Source: Chryseobacterium sp. SSA4.19 (GTDB taxonomy: Bacteria > Bacteroidota > Bacteroidia > Flavobacteriales > Weeksellaceae). From it: a DNA stretch of 64,000 bases. Shown piece by piece: positions 1-8,332 of this stretch. Under the pieces are notes generated by a model. That model worked only from the letters and a program-made list of their open reading frames with translations, ran no database searches and was not told the origin of the DNA. The first letter of the stretch is position 1. Each line of letters begins with the position of its first letter. The DNA is taken from the NCBI RefSeq assembly GCF_022601875.1, contig NZ_JAKVIP010000007.1, positions 1-64,000 of the forward strand, given 5' to 3'. A program made the position numbers and the translations under genes.

Positions 1-104
1 TATTTTTGAAGAAAGGCTCAGATTATAAAATCTAAGCCCTGACTTTTTAACTTACACACTTTGTGGGAGAGTGTCTTAAATATGTATAAAAATTCATCAA
101 AAAT

Positions 105-142
105 AAAATTCCGTTTCACAACTTGTTGTGAAACGGAATTTT
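105..142. terminator. Bidirectional hairpin terminator
   Basis: A perfect 17-bp stem (arms 105-121 and 126-142) closes a 4-base CTTG loop and is flanked by A/T runs on both sides. It lies just past the stop of the beta-barrel gene that ends at 170 on the minus strand, and probably also stops transcription coming from the left. Confidence 0.85.
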
Positions 143-169
143 TTCTATTGAAATTAAGATAGGTAATGA

Positions 170-892
170 TTAAAACTTATAATTTAATCCTAACTGGAAT
201 ACCCTGTTGGTATTGATGTTTTTCTGTGAATCATTGACCACATCGGAGTTATTGGCAATATGGGTAAGGCTGCTTACATATCTTGCGTTAATTCCAAGGT
301 GAGGGGTAAAATAATATCCAAGACCTAGACCTAAACCGAAATTGAATTTTTTAATATTGTCCTTATCAATTGTTTCTGATGCGGATTGGGTCTGTGTCGT
401 TGTTGTTCCAGCAGTTGTTGTGGAAATCGTTTGTTCTCCTTTATTCTTACCATCTAAAAAGTAGCTTACTTCAGGTCCTGCTTCAATATAAAAATTGTCT
501 GCAGGTTTCATCTCGAGCATTACCGGTACTGAAATATAATTCAAAGAGGTCGTAAAATCCTGTTTGGTTCTCACTGTCGTAGTACCTGTGGTAATTTCCG
601 TATCAGAAAGCACGCTTTTTGCACCCATTTGGTTATACAATACTTCCGGCTGAAGGGCAAATTTCTGAGATAACGGAATATTAACAAAAACCCCTGCATT
701 AAAGCCAATTTTCTGATTTTTCGCATTGAGCTGCTGTTCGCTGAACTGAGAAGCATTCCCACCTCCTTTAATACCAAATCTTACAGGCTCCTTTTTGTTT
801 AGTGGGACGGGTACAACTTCTGTCGGCTTTATTTCCTGAGCAAATGTAAACGTACCTGCAACCAAAGCTAATCCTAAAAATAACTTGTTCAT
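170..892 (-). CDS. Outer membrane beta-barrel protein (porin family)
   Basis: 240 residues. An N-terminal signal peptide (about residues 1-18, ending FTFA before QE) precedes alternating amphipathic strands, and the chain ends in an aromatic (LGLNYKF), as outer-membrane barrels do. The motif VRFGIKGGGNASQFS and the pattern of strands fit the OMP_b-brl_2/PorT-like barrels common in Bacteroidetes. It is a paralogue of the product of the gene at 1292-1987, sharing phrases such as KIGFNAGVF, SVPVM/TVPVM and FYIEAGPE. Ligand or partner is unknown. A hairpin terminator follows at 105-142. Confidence 0.85.
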   Translation of the reverse strand: MNKLFLGLALVAGTFTFAQEIKPTEVVPVPLNKKEPVRFGIKGGGNASQFSEQQLNAKNQKIGFNAGVFVNIPLSQKFALQPEVLYNQMGAKSVLSDTEITTGTTTVRTKQDFTTSLNYISVPVMLEMKPADNFYIEAGPEVSYFLDGKNKGEQTISTTTAGTTTTQTQSASETIDKDNIKKFNFGLGLGLGYYFTPHLGINARYVSSLTHIANNSDVVNDSQKNINTNRVFQLGLNYKF

Positions 893-955
893 AATCTTAT
901 TTTTTACTATTTAAATTCTCTTTGCCTAATCGTTTAATCAGGCAGGGTATTATTA

Positions 956-970
956 TCAAATTGCTTGCCA
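956..970 (-). promoter_or_regulatory. Shared upstream motif, copy 1
   Basis: The plus-strand 15-mer tcaaattgcttgcca lies 64 bases upstream of the start of the barrel gene at 170-892. An identical 15-mer lies 75 bases upstream of the paralogous barrel gene (2062-2076). The surrounding spacers differ, so the match suggests a conserved promoter or operator rather than recent duplication. Read on the minus strand it contains AATTTG, which resembles part of the Bacteroidetes -7 box. Confidence 0.45.
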
Positions 971-1222
971 TAAATGTAAAATATTGATTTTCAAAGATTT
1001 ATTCGTTAAATTAAAACTTAATTATATCACTATTTAAGATTTAATTTATATAGTCAGGCAATAGGTTATAAGATTATAGGCAAAATAGCAGTAGAATAGA
1101 TAAGAAATATTTATTGTTTTAATTTTATTCAGATATAAATGAAGCAAAATCTGATATGATAATTCAAGGTAGTTCCTTCCATATGTTGATAAGTTCTCAT
1201 AAAGGCTAAAAATTTGACCAAA

Positions 1223-1255
1223 AAAGAACCGGACTTTATAAAAGTCCGGTTCTTT
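1223..1255 (-). terminator. Hairpin terminator
   Basis: A perfect 15-bp stem (arms 1223-1237 and 1241-1255) with a 3-base loop. It lies just past the stop of the barrel gene at 1292-1987 and is followed by a T-rich stretch on the minus strand. Confidence 0.85.
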
Positions 1256-1291
1256 ATATTTACATCTTTAATTTAAACTTAGCTAATTCAA

Positions 1292-1987
1292 TTAGAATTT
1301 ATAAGCTAAACCAACCTGGAAAACATTGTTTCTGATCGCATCAGAACCGTTAGGTCTGTCTTTAGCAACATCAGTAATACCAGCAACATATCTTGCAGTA
1401 ACCCCTAAGTTATCAGTGAAATAATAACCTGCTCCAAGTCCGATTCCGAAGTTGAATTTGTTTAGGTTGTCTTTATTGATATCTTCTGAATAACTTGTAG
1501 TTGCAGTTGTGCTTGAACCACCTGTAGTTGTTGTAATATCTCTGTCACCTTTATTTTTAGCGCTTAGAAGGAAACCAAATTCAGGCCCTGCCTCAACATA
1601 AAAATTAGGGATGAAGTTATATTGGAACATTACCGGTACAGTAAGATAATCTAAAGAGGTAGTGAAAGACTGACGTGTCTTAGTAGTTGTTCCACCTACG
1701 GTAAATTCGTTTGTGCTTACTGATTTGTCACCATATGTACTATATAATAACTCTGGCTGTACGCTGAAAGATTCAGCTACCGGAATTGTTGCAAAAACAC
1801 CTGCGTTAAAACCGATTTTTGATTTTTGATCTTCTAATGCAGCATCTTTAGATAATGAAGAAACGTTCATTCCTCCTTTGATACCAAATCTTACTGAGCT
1901 AGCAGAAGACATGTTAGAGCTTGTAGTAGTCTGAGCAAATGCTAATGAACCAGCAGTTAGTGCTATTCCTAAAATTAACTTTTTCAT
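1292..1987 (-). CDS. Outer membrane beta-barrel protein (porin family), paralogue
   Basis: 231 residues with a signal peptide (about 1-18, ending SLAFA before QT), a Ser/Thr-rich linker, the barrel-entry phrase VRFGIKGGMNVSS and a C-terminal aromatic (VGLAYKF). It shares strand order and many phrases with the product of 170-892 and is most likely a tandem duplicate. The family is OMP_b-brl_2/PorT-like, and its cargo or role cannot be told from sequence. It has its own terminator (1223-1255) and the shared 15-base upstream motif (2062-2076), so the two genes are probably separate but co-regulated units. Confidence 0.85.
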   Translation of the reverse strand: MKKLILGIALTAGSLAFAQTTTSSNMSSASSVRFGIKGGMNVSSLSKDAALEDQKSKIGFNAGVFATIPVAESFSVQPELLYSTYGDKSVSTNEFTVGGTTTKTRQSFTTSLDYLTVPVMFQYNFIPNFYVEAGPEFGFLLSAKNKGDRDITTTTGGSSTTATTSYSEDINKDNLNKFNFGIGLGAGYYFTDNLGVTARYVAGITDVAKDRPNGSDAIRNNVFQVGLAYKF

Positions 1988-2061
1988 AACTTTAATTTTT
2001 AATAATTTAATTTCTATTTTTAAATTTTACTACTTGTCAAGTAATTGACGGAAATTGTCTG

Positions 2062-2076
2062 TCAAATTGCTTGCCA
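2062..2076 (-). promoter_or_regulatory. Shared upstream motif, copy 2
   Basis: Identical to the 15-mer at 956-970 (plus-strand tcaaattgcttgcca). It is placed 75 bases upstream of the start codon of the barrel gene at 1292-1987. Probable promoter or operator element common to both paralogues. Confidence 0.45.
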
Positions 2077-2255
2077 AAACGATGAATTATGATAAATATC
2101 AGTTGTTATTGTGGAATCAAAATATCAGCAGCGTAAAATTAAAATTCTGTAAATCAGTTTAATGTAAATTAAATTAAACATTTGTTTAGAAATGATCTAA
2201 ATTAATTATTGTCTTTGAATTATCTATGTTTTGCATCGATAATTTAGAAACATGG

Positions 2256-3302
2256 TTAAGCATCATTTAGTTTTCTGTAAAATTTCAATGATTCAGAAAT
2301 GTTTTTCTGACTGCATTTATAGTCAAATGTACATGAACCGATTCCTGAAAGGAGAGAGAAGAGAATGATATGGTCGGCATTCTTTTTATCATTCAGTAAA
2401 AGATTAAAAATATCTTCATCATTAAAATCGCTGATATCGAGGTAAGGATAGTATTTCTGAATATTTTCAATAATCAACAGAGCATCTTCTTCAGAAATCA
2501 AACCTTCTAAATAAGAAAGATGCGCTTCTGTAATCATTCCCATAGCAACCGCTTCACCATGCAGGATAGGGTTTTTCTGATTCAGGTACAGGCTTTCAAC
2601 AGCGTGTCCGATTGTATGTCCGAAATTCAGGGTTTTCCTGATATCTTTTTCATGGAAATCCTGCTGAACAACATTCTGTTTAATATCCATTGAGGTCTGA
2701 ATATGAGGAATAATTCCTTCGGCATCCAGTTTATGGATCTTTGTCAGGTTTTCCCAATGTAGTTTATCTGCAATAAGCCCATGTTTCAGCATTTCTGCAA
2801 AACCGCTCCTTAATTCTTTAAAAGGCAGTGTTTCTAAAAATTTAGGATACACAAAAATCTGCTCCGGGAAAGTAAAAGTGCCCACCATGTTTTTATAATG
2901 CATCAGATCGATTCCTGTTTTTCCTCCTATTGATGCGTCACACATAGACAAAAGGGTTGTCGGGATATTGATAAACTGAATCCCTCTTTTGTAGGTAGAA
3001 GCTACAAAACCGCCCATATCTGTAATGACACCGCCGCCCAGATTAATCATCAGTGCTTTTCTGTCTGCCTGCATTTCCGTAAGAATTTCCCAGAGCTGGC
3101 TGGCCGTCTGGATATTCTTCATTTCTTCGCCGGCTTCGATCTCAATAATCTCAAATTCAAGATCGGTTTCCATATTCCCCAAAAGGGTAGGAAGGCAGTA
3201 TTCGTGGGTGTTTTCATCAACCAGGATAAAGATTTTACTGAAAGACTTTCTGTTCAGGAATTCATTTAATGAAGAAAAATTATCGTCTGTTATGGTGATC
3301 AT
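2256..3302 (-). CDS. aroB: 3-dehydroquinate synthase
   Basis: 348 residues from the ATG at 3302. The frame opens 14 codons earlier, but homology begins at MITITDD. AroB converts DAHP to 3-dehydroquinate, the second step of the shikimate pathway, using NAD and a divalent metal. Visible hallmarks are the NAD-binding GGGVITDMGGFVAS (about 89-102), INIPTTLLSMCDASIGGKTG (about 111-130), the metal-site helix AEMLKHGL, and NFGHTIGHA with the metal-binding histidines. Length is normal. The C-terminus is followed by a 268-base spacer before the barrel gene. It is divergent from the pseudouridine synthase gene at 3407, so the two share a ~100-base promoter region. Confidence 0.95.
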   Translation of the reverse strand: MITITDDNFSSLNEFLNRKSFSKIFILVDENTHEYCLPTLLGNMETDLEFEIIEIEAGEEMKNIQTASQLWEILTEMQADRKALMINLGGGVITDMGGFVASTYKRGIQFINIPTTLLSMCDASIGGKTGIDLMHYKNMVGTFTFPEQIFVYPKFLETLPFKELRSGFAEMLKHGLIADKLHWENLTKIHKLDAEGIIPHIQTSMDIKQNVVQQDFHEKDIRKTLNFGHTIGHAVESLYLNQKNPILHGEAVAMGMITEAHLSYLEGLISEEDALLIIENIQKYYPYLDISDFNDEDIFNLLLNDKKNADHIILFSLLSGIGSCTFDYKCSQKNISESLKFYRKLNDA

Positions 3303-3383
3303 TTTCAGATTTTCTGTAAGGTTATTTATACAACTATATGACAAAGTTATGATTCTTAATTTTTAACTCGTTGGTAAATATAC

Positions 3384-3391
3384 TATCTTTG
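3384..3391 (+). promoter_or_regulatory. Bacteroidetes -7 promoter box
   Basis: TATCTTTG matches the TAnnTTTG -7 consensus 15 bases upstream of the ATG at 3407. I do not see a well-spaced -33 TTG. The placement supports the 3407 start, because the longer frame's start at 3371 would lie upstream of the expected transcript start. Confidence 0.5.
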
Positions 3392-3406
3392 CAGAAATTT
3401 TTAGAA

Positions 3407-4630
3407 ATGAGCAGAGATAATAATTCAGGAAAACCCAAAAGACCAAGAACTTCAACAAGAAATAATTCCGGTGATTCTCGTGCTTCCAAATCTGGAAATT
3501 CTTCAGGATCAAAACCTTTCAAAAAACCATTTCCAAAGGCCGGAGAAAGAAATTCTGACAGCAGAGGATCTAATACAAGATTCGATAAACCTTTTACAAG
3601 AAGTGAAAGAGATTCTGATGGCGCTAATAATTCTGATTCCAGAAGAAGCGACAACAGTTACCAAGCCCGTATGGATAAGAAGTTTGGGAAAACTGAGCAA
3701 GAGTCTTTTGTTACCAGTAAAGGTGAGGAAAAAAGATCGTTCGGAAATTCCGGTCCAAAAAGAGGAGGTAGCAGACCTGTAAGTGGCGGAATTAGAAATA
3801 AAGATGAAAGAGGAAGTTTAAAATACGGAAAAAGACCATCTCATGGTGAAGAAAGAACTGATAAAACAAGATCTTTTGTACAGAAAAGAAGATTAGAAAA
3901 AATAGATAAGGATGTACATAAAGATACCATCCGTCTTAATAAATATATTGCCAATTCAGGAATATGCAGCCGTAGAGAAGCCGATGACCTTATTGTTCAG
4001 GGATTGGTTGAAGTCAATGGAAAGGTGGTGAATGAAATGGGTTATCAGGTTCAGAAAACGGATAAAGTTGTATTTGACGGACAAAATATCACGCCGGAAA
4101 AGCCTGTATATGTTCTTCTGAATAAACCTAAAGGATATATTTCTACCACAAAAGATGATAAAGCCAGAAAAACAGTAATGGATTTGGTGGCTAATGCTTC
4201 TCCATACCGAGTGTTTCCTGTTGGAAGGTTAGACCGTTCCACTACTGGAGTGATTCTTCTTACAAATGATGGGCACATGACCAAAAAACTGACCCATCCA
4301 TCATTTGATGCCAAAAAAATCTACCATGTGACATTGGATAAGAAGCTGACTCATGAAGATATGAAGCTGATTGCAGAAGGGATTCGTCTGGATGAAGGCG
4401 TTGCTGTTGTTGATCAGATCTCTTTTATTGAAGGCAAACCGAAAAATGAAATAGGTATCGAAATCCATATCGGATGGAACCGTGTGATCAGAAGAATTTT
4501 CCAGCGTCTGGGATACGAGGTTGAATCATTGGATAGGGTAATGTTTGCCGGGTTAACCAAAAAGAACATTAAAAGAGGCCACTGGAGAATCCTTACGGAA
4601 CAGGAAGTGAATAATCTTAAAATGCTTTAG
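3407..4630 (+). CDS. 23S rRNA pseudouridine synthase, RluB/RsuA family, with long basic N-terminal extension
   Basis: 407 residues. Residues 1 to about 170 are a low-complexity Arg/Ser/Gly/Lys-rich, probably disordered extension that should bind RNA. An S4 RNA-binding domain starts near residue 175 (RLNKYIANSGICSRREAD). The RsuA-type catalytic domain follows, with the conserved GRLDRSTTG whose Asp276 is the expected nucleophile, and RVIRRIFQRLGYEVESLDRV near the end. These enzymes isomerise a uridine in rRNA; the exact target (RluB position or other) is inferred from family only. The extension is typical of Bacteroidetes orthologues. The ATG at 3407 sits just after a -7 box, favouring it over the upstream in-frame ATG. 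Confidence 0.9.
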   Translation: MSRDNNSGKPKRPRTSTRNNSGDSRASKSGNSSGSKPFKKPFPKAGERNSDSRGSNTRFDKPFTRSERDSDGANNSDSRRSDNSYQARMDKKFGKTEQESFVTSKGEEKRSFGNSGPKRGGSRPVSGGIRNKDERGSLKYGKRPSHGEERTDKTRSFVQKRRLEKIDKDVHKDTIRLNKYIANSGICSRREADDLIVQGLVEVNGKVVNEMGYQVQKTDKVVFDGQNITPEKPVYVLLNKPKGYISTTKDDKARKTVMDLVANASPYRVFPVGRLDRSTTGVILLTNDGHMTKKLTHPSFDAKKIYHVTLDKKLTHEDMKLIAEGIRLDEGVAVVDQISFIEGKPKNEIGIEIHIGWNRVIRRIFQRLGYEVESLDRVMFAGLTKKNIKRGHWRILTEQEVNNLKML

Positions 4631-4681
4631 TAAGTTAAAAGTTATAGTTTTTAAATAAACATAATTATTAATTTCATACAC

Positions 4682-4720
4682 AATAAAAATTCCGCAGAAA
4701 TAATCTGCGGAATTTTTATT
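4682..4720. terminator. Bidirectional hairpin terminator
   Basis: A perfect 17-bp stem (arms 4682-4698 and 4704-4720) with a 5-base AATAA loop between the convergent pseudouridine synthase and pncA genes. The arms end in A/T runs, so it can serve both strands. Confidence 0.88.
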
Positions 4721-4777
4721 ATCACTGAATTTGATAAATTATGAGTAATCAATGTCTCATAATTTATAACTTGATAA

Positions 4778-5383
4778 TTATCCAAGAACAGTCACTCCTT
4801 TCTGGATCATATCGTAAATCGCGTCCCTTCCGTTGTCAGGTTTTACATTGACGGCGCGTGTTCCGTTGAAATGCAGGCAGGTAACATAACCACTGTTTAC
4901 GGCATCGATACAGGTGAATTTTACACAATAATCCATCGCCAGACCTACGATCTCCACCAACTGGATGTCATGGAATTTCAGAAAGTCGTCCAGTCCGGTT
5001 TTCATAAAATGGTTGTTGTCCTGAAAGCCACTGTAGCTGTCGATTTCTACATTCTTCCCTTTCTGTACGATATGTGTCACTTTATCCCTGTTCAGGTCTT
5101 TGTGGAATTCCGCTCCGAAAGTCCCCTGGATGCAGTGGTCCGGCCACATGAACTGCGGAACTCCGTTCAGGATGATGCTTTCTCCCACATTTCTGCCATT
5201 GTTGCTGGCGAAGCTTTTATGATTGGCAGGATGCCAGTCCTGAGTCAGCACAATTTGGTCGTAGTCGTTTTCTTCCATCAGGGAATTGATGTAAGGAATC
5301 ACTTCATTGGCTTCCGGAACCGCCAAGGCTCCACCCTCACAAAAATCATTCTGTACATCGACGATTATTAACGCTTTTTTCAT
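4778..5383 (-). CDS. pncA: Nicotinamidase / pyrazinamidase
   Basis: 201 residues from the ATG at 5383 (MKKALIIVDVQNDF). The frame extends 36 codons upstream without family similarity. It deamidates nicotinamide to nicotinate for NAD salvage. The isochorismatase-fold triad is visible: Asp9 in VDVQNDF, Lys108 in VQKG, and Cys153 in MDYCVKF. The metal ligands are Asp49, His51 and His55 in QDWHPANH. Length is normal. It is convergent with the pseudouridine synthase gene and divergent from the DEAD-box helicase gene at 5552. Confidence 0.93.
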   Translation of the reverse strand: MKKALIIVDVQNDFCEGGALAVPEANEVIPYINSLMEENDYDQIVLTQDWHPANHKSFASNNGRNVGESIILNGVPQFMWPDHCIQGTFGAEFHKDLNRDKVTHIVQKGKNVEIDSYSGFQDNNHFMKTGLDDFLKFHDIQLVEIVGLAMDYCVKFTCIDAVNSGYVTCLHFNGTRAVNVKPDNGRDAIYDMIQKGVTVLG

Positions 5384-5527
5384 ATTTAAGATTCTCGAAT
5401 TTTCAATAAATTTACAAAAACTAATCCTCAAAACATTGTCCACAATACAATTATCGGACAAATCGGCATAGCAAAAATAAATTGTACCCATCCTTTGGTT
5501 TGAGATATAAATCAGCTGTTAATAGAT

Positions 5528-5535
5528 TATATTTG
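5528..5535 (+). promoter_or_regulatory. Bacteroidetes -7 promoter box
   Basis: TATATTTG, a perfect TAnnTTTG match, 16 bases before the ATG of the DEAD-box helicase gene. TTG triplets lie upstream near 5500, but the spacing is longer than usual. Confidence 0.55.
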
Positions 5536-5551
5536 CATTAAATAACTATTT

Positions 5552-6694
5552 ATGTCATTTGAGTCTTTAGGATTATCACACAATATCATTCGTTCTGTTA
5601 ACAAGCTGGGTTACCTGAAACCATTTCCCATTCAGGAGCAGGCGGTACCTGTTATTCTTGAGGGAAAAGACCTGATGGGGATTGCACAGACAGGTTCGGG
5701 GAAAACCGCCTGTTTTGTAATGCCTATTTTAGAAAAACTGCAGAATGAAGAGGTTAAAAAAGACCGAAATGTCCAGGTTCTTATATTGGTCCCGACCCGT
5801 GAACTTGCGATTCAGATTGATGAGGTGTTCAGAGGTTTTACGGAAAACCTGAAACGTGATATCCGTACAATGGCTGTTTATGGCGGTGTTTCCATCAATC
5901 CTCAGATGAAAGGGATGTTCGGGGTAGAAGTCCTTATTGCCACGCCAGGACGTTTACTGGACCTGATTGATCATAATGCACTGAGTATTTCAGGAATCAG
6001 GCATCTGGTAATTGATGAAGCAGATAAAATGTTTCAGCTGGGTTTTGATGAAGAGATGAATAAGCTTTTTGCCATGATGCCTGTGGCGAAGCAGACGACA
6101 CTGTTTTCAGCGACCCTGAATGATAAAGTTTCTGAAATGAAAGAGCGTCTGTCAATCAACCCTACGATTATCGAAATCAAGAAAGAAGAGGTGGAGATCG
6201 ATCGTATTGAGCAATTGGCCTATCATGTTTCTCCGGAAAATAAAGGTCCGTTTCTCCGGTATTTAATTAAAGAAAAGAAAGTTGAAAAAGCTTTAATCTT
6301 TGTTTCGTCTACCAAATCGGCAGATAATTTAGTTGAAAAACTCAAGAAAAATAAAATAAAGGCAGTAGCCATTCACAGTCAGAAATCTCAGGGTGCGAGA
6401 AGAAATAACCTCGAAGAATTTAAGGTAAATGGTGCTCAGATTTTGGTGGCAACCGATTTGATCGGACGTGGTATTCACATCGAGTCTTTGCAATGTGTCA
6501 TCAATTATGAATTACCACGTTCACCATTAGATTACATCCACCGTATCGGAAGAACGGGGCGTGCCCACGAAAAAGGTACTGCCATCAGCCTTCTTACTGA
6601 TGATGAATTGCAGCATTTCAGGGTCATCCAGAAAAAAATGGGTAAGAAAGTGACCTTACAAAGGACAGAAGGAATTGATTTGCATGGTTATTAG
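5552..6694 (+). CDS. DEAD-box ATP-dependent RNA helicase
   Basis: 380 residues forming just the two RecA-like helicase domains, with almost no C-terminal tail. Motifs in order are the Q motif (FPIQEQA), Walker A AQTGSGKT (about 45-52), PTRELA, TPGRLL, DEAD, SAT, and in domain 2 ATDLIGRGIH and HRIGRTGRA. These proteins unwind RNA duplexes in ribosome assembly or mRNA turnover. It lacks the long basic tail often seen in Bacteroidetes RhlE-type paralogues, so it is a minimal-length member. It is monocistronic, or leads into the hypothetical gene 66 bases downstream. Confidence 0.92.
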   Translation: MSFESLGLSHNIIRSVNKLGYLKPFPIQEQAVPVILEGKDLMGIAQTGSGKTACFVMPILEKLQNEEVKKDRNVQVLILVPTRELAIQIDEVFRGFTENLKRDIRTMAVYGGVSINPQMKGMFGVEVLIATPGRLLDLIDHNALSISGIRHLVIDEADKMFQLGFDEEMNKLFAMMPVAKQTTLFSATLNDKVSEMKERLSINPTIIEIKKEEVEIDRIEQLAYHVSPENKGPFLRYLIKEKKVEKALIFVSSTKSADNLVEKLKKNKIKAVAIHSQKSQGARRNNLEEFKVNGAQILVATDLIGRGIHIESLQCVINYELPRSPLDYIHRIGRTGRAHEKGTAISLLTDDELQHFRVIQKKMGKKVTLQRTEGIDLHGY

Positions 6695-6760
6695 TAGTAA
6701 ATAATAATAGAAGCTTCAAATCGAAAATTATTTAAATATCACTGTACAGCCTGCATTTCC

Positions 6761-7378
6761 ATGAAAGAATTTACTATTGTTCGAGGATTATTTGATAGCA
6801 GAAAACGTTCATTAATCATTGATGAAAATTTCATAAAATTTGAAAATAAAGATCAAACTGATGATCTTTTTACGGTGATTAATAAAGAAGATATTGCCGG
6901 AATTCGTTATGGAATTAATTTTATTAAAGGGTATAGTTTTTATATCGGTAGAGAATATCAAATTTTTATAAGAACTCAGTCGAACAAAGAACTAAAAATA
7001 TTTTTTAAGCTTTTTTACGGAAGAAAATTAAATGAAAAGCATCAATTATACTGTGATATCATTGATCAATTATGGAAAAATTTTATCGATCGTATTTCTA
7101 ATGATTATCTTCAGAAAATTAAAAATAATGAAGAGGCAAGTATTGCAGGAGTTCATTTTTTTAATAATAGAATTAGATTTAATCAGCAAGAAATTTTATT
7201 AGAAGATATAGATGTAAAAAAATATCGACATCATTTTATAATTTTATCAAGACAAGATCATTATAAAAATAAAATGCTGTATTATTTAAAAGATAAAGAT
7301 GCTGTAATTTTACTCGATGTAATAAACAATTTAATTAAAAATGAGCAACTTAGAACACAAGAAATTTCCGATAGGTAA
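6761..7378 (+). CDS. Hypothetical protein, possible tandem PH-like domains
   Basis: 205 residues, no family recognised. There is no signal peptide or membrane span. Two stretches (about 15-85 and about 125-195) each look like strand-rich domains ended by a helix, for example IIDENFIKFENKD and FYIGREYQIFIRTQ in the first, and NRIRFNQQEILLEDID in the second. That pattern is compatible with bacterial PH-like folds, but this is only an inference. The gene is visibly more A/T-rich than its neighbours and rich in Ile, Lys, Asn and Phe. Its last 38 bases overlap the start of the YfiT-like gene in another frame, so it is probably co-transcribed with the thiol cluster. Confidence 0.75.
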   Translation: MKEFTIVRGLFDSRKRSLIIDENFIKFENKDQTDDLFTVINKEDIAGIRYGINFIKGYSFYIGREYQIFIRTQSNKELKIFFKLFYGRKLNEKHQLYCDIIDQLWKNFIDRISNDYLQKIKNNEEASIAGVHFFNNRIRFNQQEILLEDIDVKKYRHHFIILSRQDHYKNKMLYYLKDKDAVILLDVINNLIKNEQLRTQEISDR

Positions 7379-7877
7379 ATTTGAATATCCTGAAAATATC
7401 TGTGATATTAAGCTGGATGAATATATAAAAGTGATCAGAGATTTTCCGGGAAAACTTAAAAATCTCATAGAACATTTCAATGATGATCAGCTTGATACGC
7501 AGTACAGGGATGGCGGCTGGACGGTAAGGCAGGTGGTCAATCATCTTGCAGACAGCCATATCAACAGTTTCATGCGCTTTAAATTGGCTCTTACCGAAGA
7601 TAATCCTGTTATAAAGCCTTATAATGAAGCTAAGTGGGCTGAGCTTCAGGACAGCGCCAATATGCCGGTAAAACCGGCGATGAGAATGCTGAAAGGGACA
7701 CACCAGCGTTGGACGGCATTGCTTAGGGCCATGACCAATAAACAGTTTGAAAGAACCTTTCACCATCCTGAACTTAATAAAGATTATGATCTGAGAAACT
7801 GTCTGGCGCATTATGTCTGGCATTGCCAACATCATTTTGCCCACATAGAAAACCTGAAGAATGAAAAAGGCTGGTGA
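7341..7877 (+). CDS. bstA: DinB/YfiT-family metal-dependent enzyme, probable bacillithiol transferase
   Basis: 178 residues of the DinB-like four-helix fold. The three metal-binding histidines are visible: His68 in VVNHLAD, and His161 and His165 in WHCQHHFAH. Their spacing matches the YfiT/BstA branch. BstA conjugates the thiol bacillithiol to electrophiles and drugs. Other YfiT members act as hydrolases, so substrate is inferred. The ATG lies inside the end of the upstream gene (38-base overlap), and the stop overlaps the GTG of the next gene. The company of a YtxJ-like gene two genes on supports a bacillithiol role. Confidence 0.85.
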   Translation: MSNLEHKKFPIGKFEYPENICDIKLDEYIKVIRDFPGKLKNLIEHFNDDQLDTQYRDGGWTVRQVVNHLADSHINSFMRFKLALTEDNPVIKPYNEAKWAELQDSANMPVKPAMRMLKGTHQRWTALLRAMTNKQFERTFHHPELNKDYDLRNCLAHYVWHCQHHFAHIENLKNEKGW

Positions 7878-8332
7878 AAAAAAGTCTTCACAATCCGTTG
7901 CATTTCGGAGAAATCATTAGCAGAATCAATCAGCTGTCTACAGCATCAGCAAATAAATGGGGAAGAATGGACGTTTGCCAGATGATGAGGCACTGCAGTT
8001 GTGTCCTTCAGGTTCCCTTAAAAAAAGTAGAGCTTCCGCCGGTTAATGCTCTGTTCAGTGCAATCGGTATCATAACAAAAATGGAAATGCAGGTTTTTAA
8101 TAACGGAATTCCCAGAAACATGCCTACTTTTCGGAAACTTATTATTAATTTTGAGTGTGATTTTAATGAGGAAAAAGAAAATCTTCTCAAAATACTGGAC
8201 GAATACAGGACTGTTTTCCTGAACAATGATTTGCCTGATAAGCATGTGCTTTTCGGTTCCATGAAAGAGAAAGACTGGGGATTTATGGAATACAAACATC
8301 TCGATCATCACTTAAAACAATTTAATGTATGA
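7874..8332 (+). CDS. DUF1569-like (DinB-superfamily) protein
   Basis: 152 residues starting at a GTG that overlaps the previous stop (GTGA). The pattern NKWGRMDVCQMMRHCSCVLQVPL followed later by LFGSMKEKDWGFMEYKHLDHHLKQF fits the DUF1569 family, a DinB-like helical bundle. The N-terminal helix carries a His (MRHC) and the C-terminal helix HLDHH, which could supply metal ligands. Function is not established for the family. Tight coupling to the YfiT-like and YtxJ-like genes suggests a role in thiol-dependent detoxification. The motif quoted runs from about residue 27 to 49. Confidence 0.75.
   Translation: MKKSLHNPLHFGEIISRINQLSTASANKWGRMDVCQMMRHCSCVLQVPLKKVELPPVNALFSAIGIITKMEMQVFNNGIPRNMPTFRKLIINFECDFNEEKENLLKILDEYRTVFLNNDLPDKHVLFGSMKEKDWGFMEYKHLDHHLKQFNV

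Larger units (their letters stand above)
893..1291. other. Intergenic region between the two barrel genes
   Basis: 399 bases without a credible gene. It holds the probable promoter region of the barrel gene at 170-892, with the shared 15-base motif at 956-970, and the terminator of the next barrel gene at 1223-1255. The rest is A/T-rich and shows nothing I recognise. Confidence 0.6.

Noticed and set aside
5384..5491. Upstream extension of the nicotinamidase gene
   Set aside because: The 36 extra codons have no similarity and lie in the divergent promoter region; family members start at MKKALIIVDVQ.
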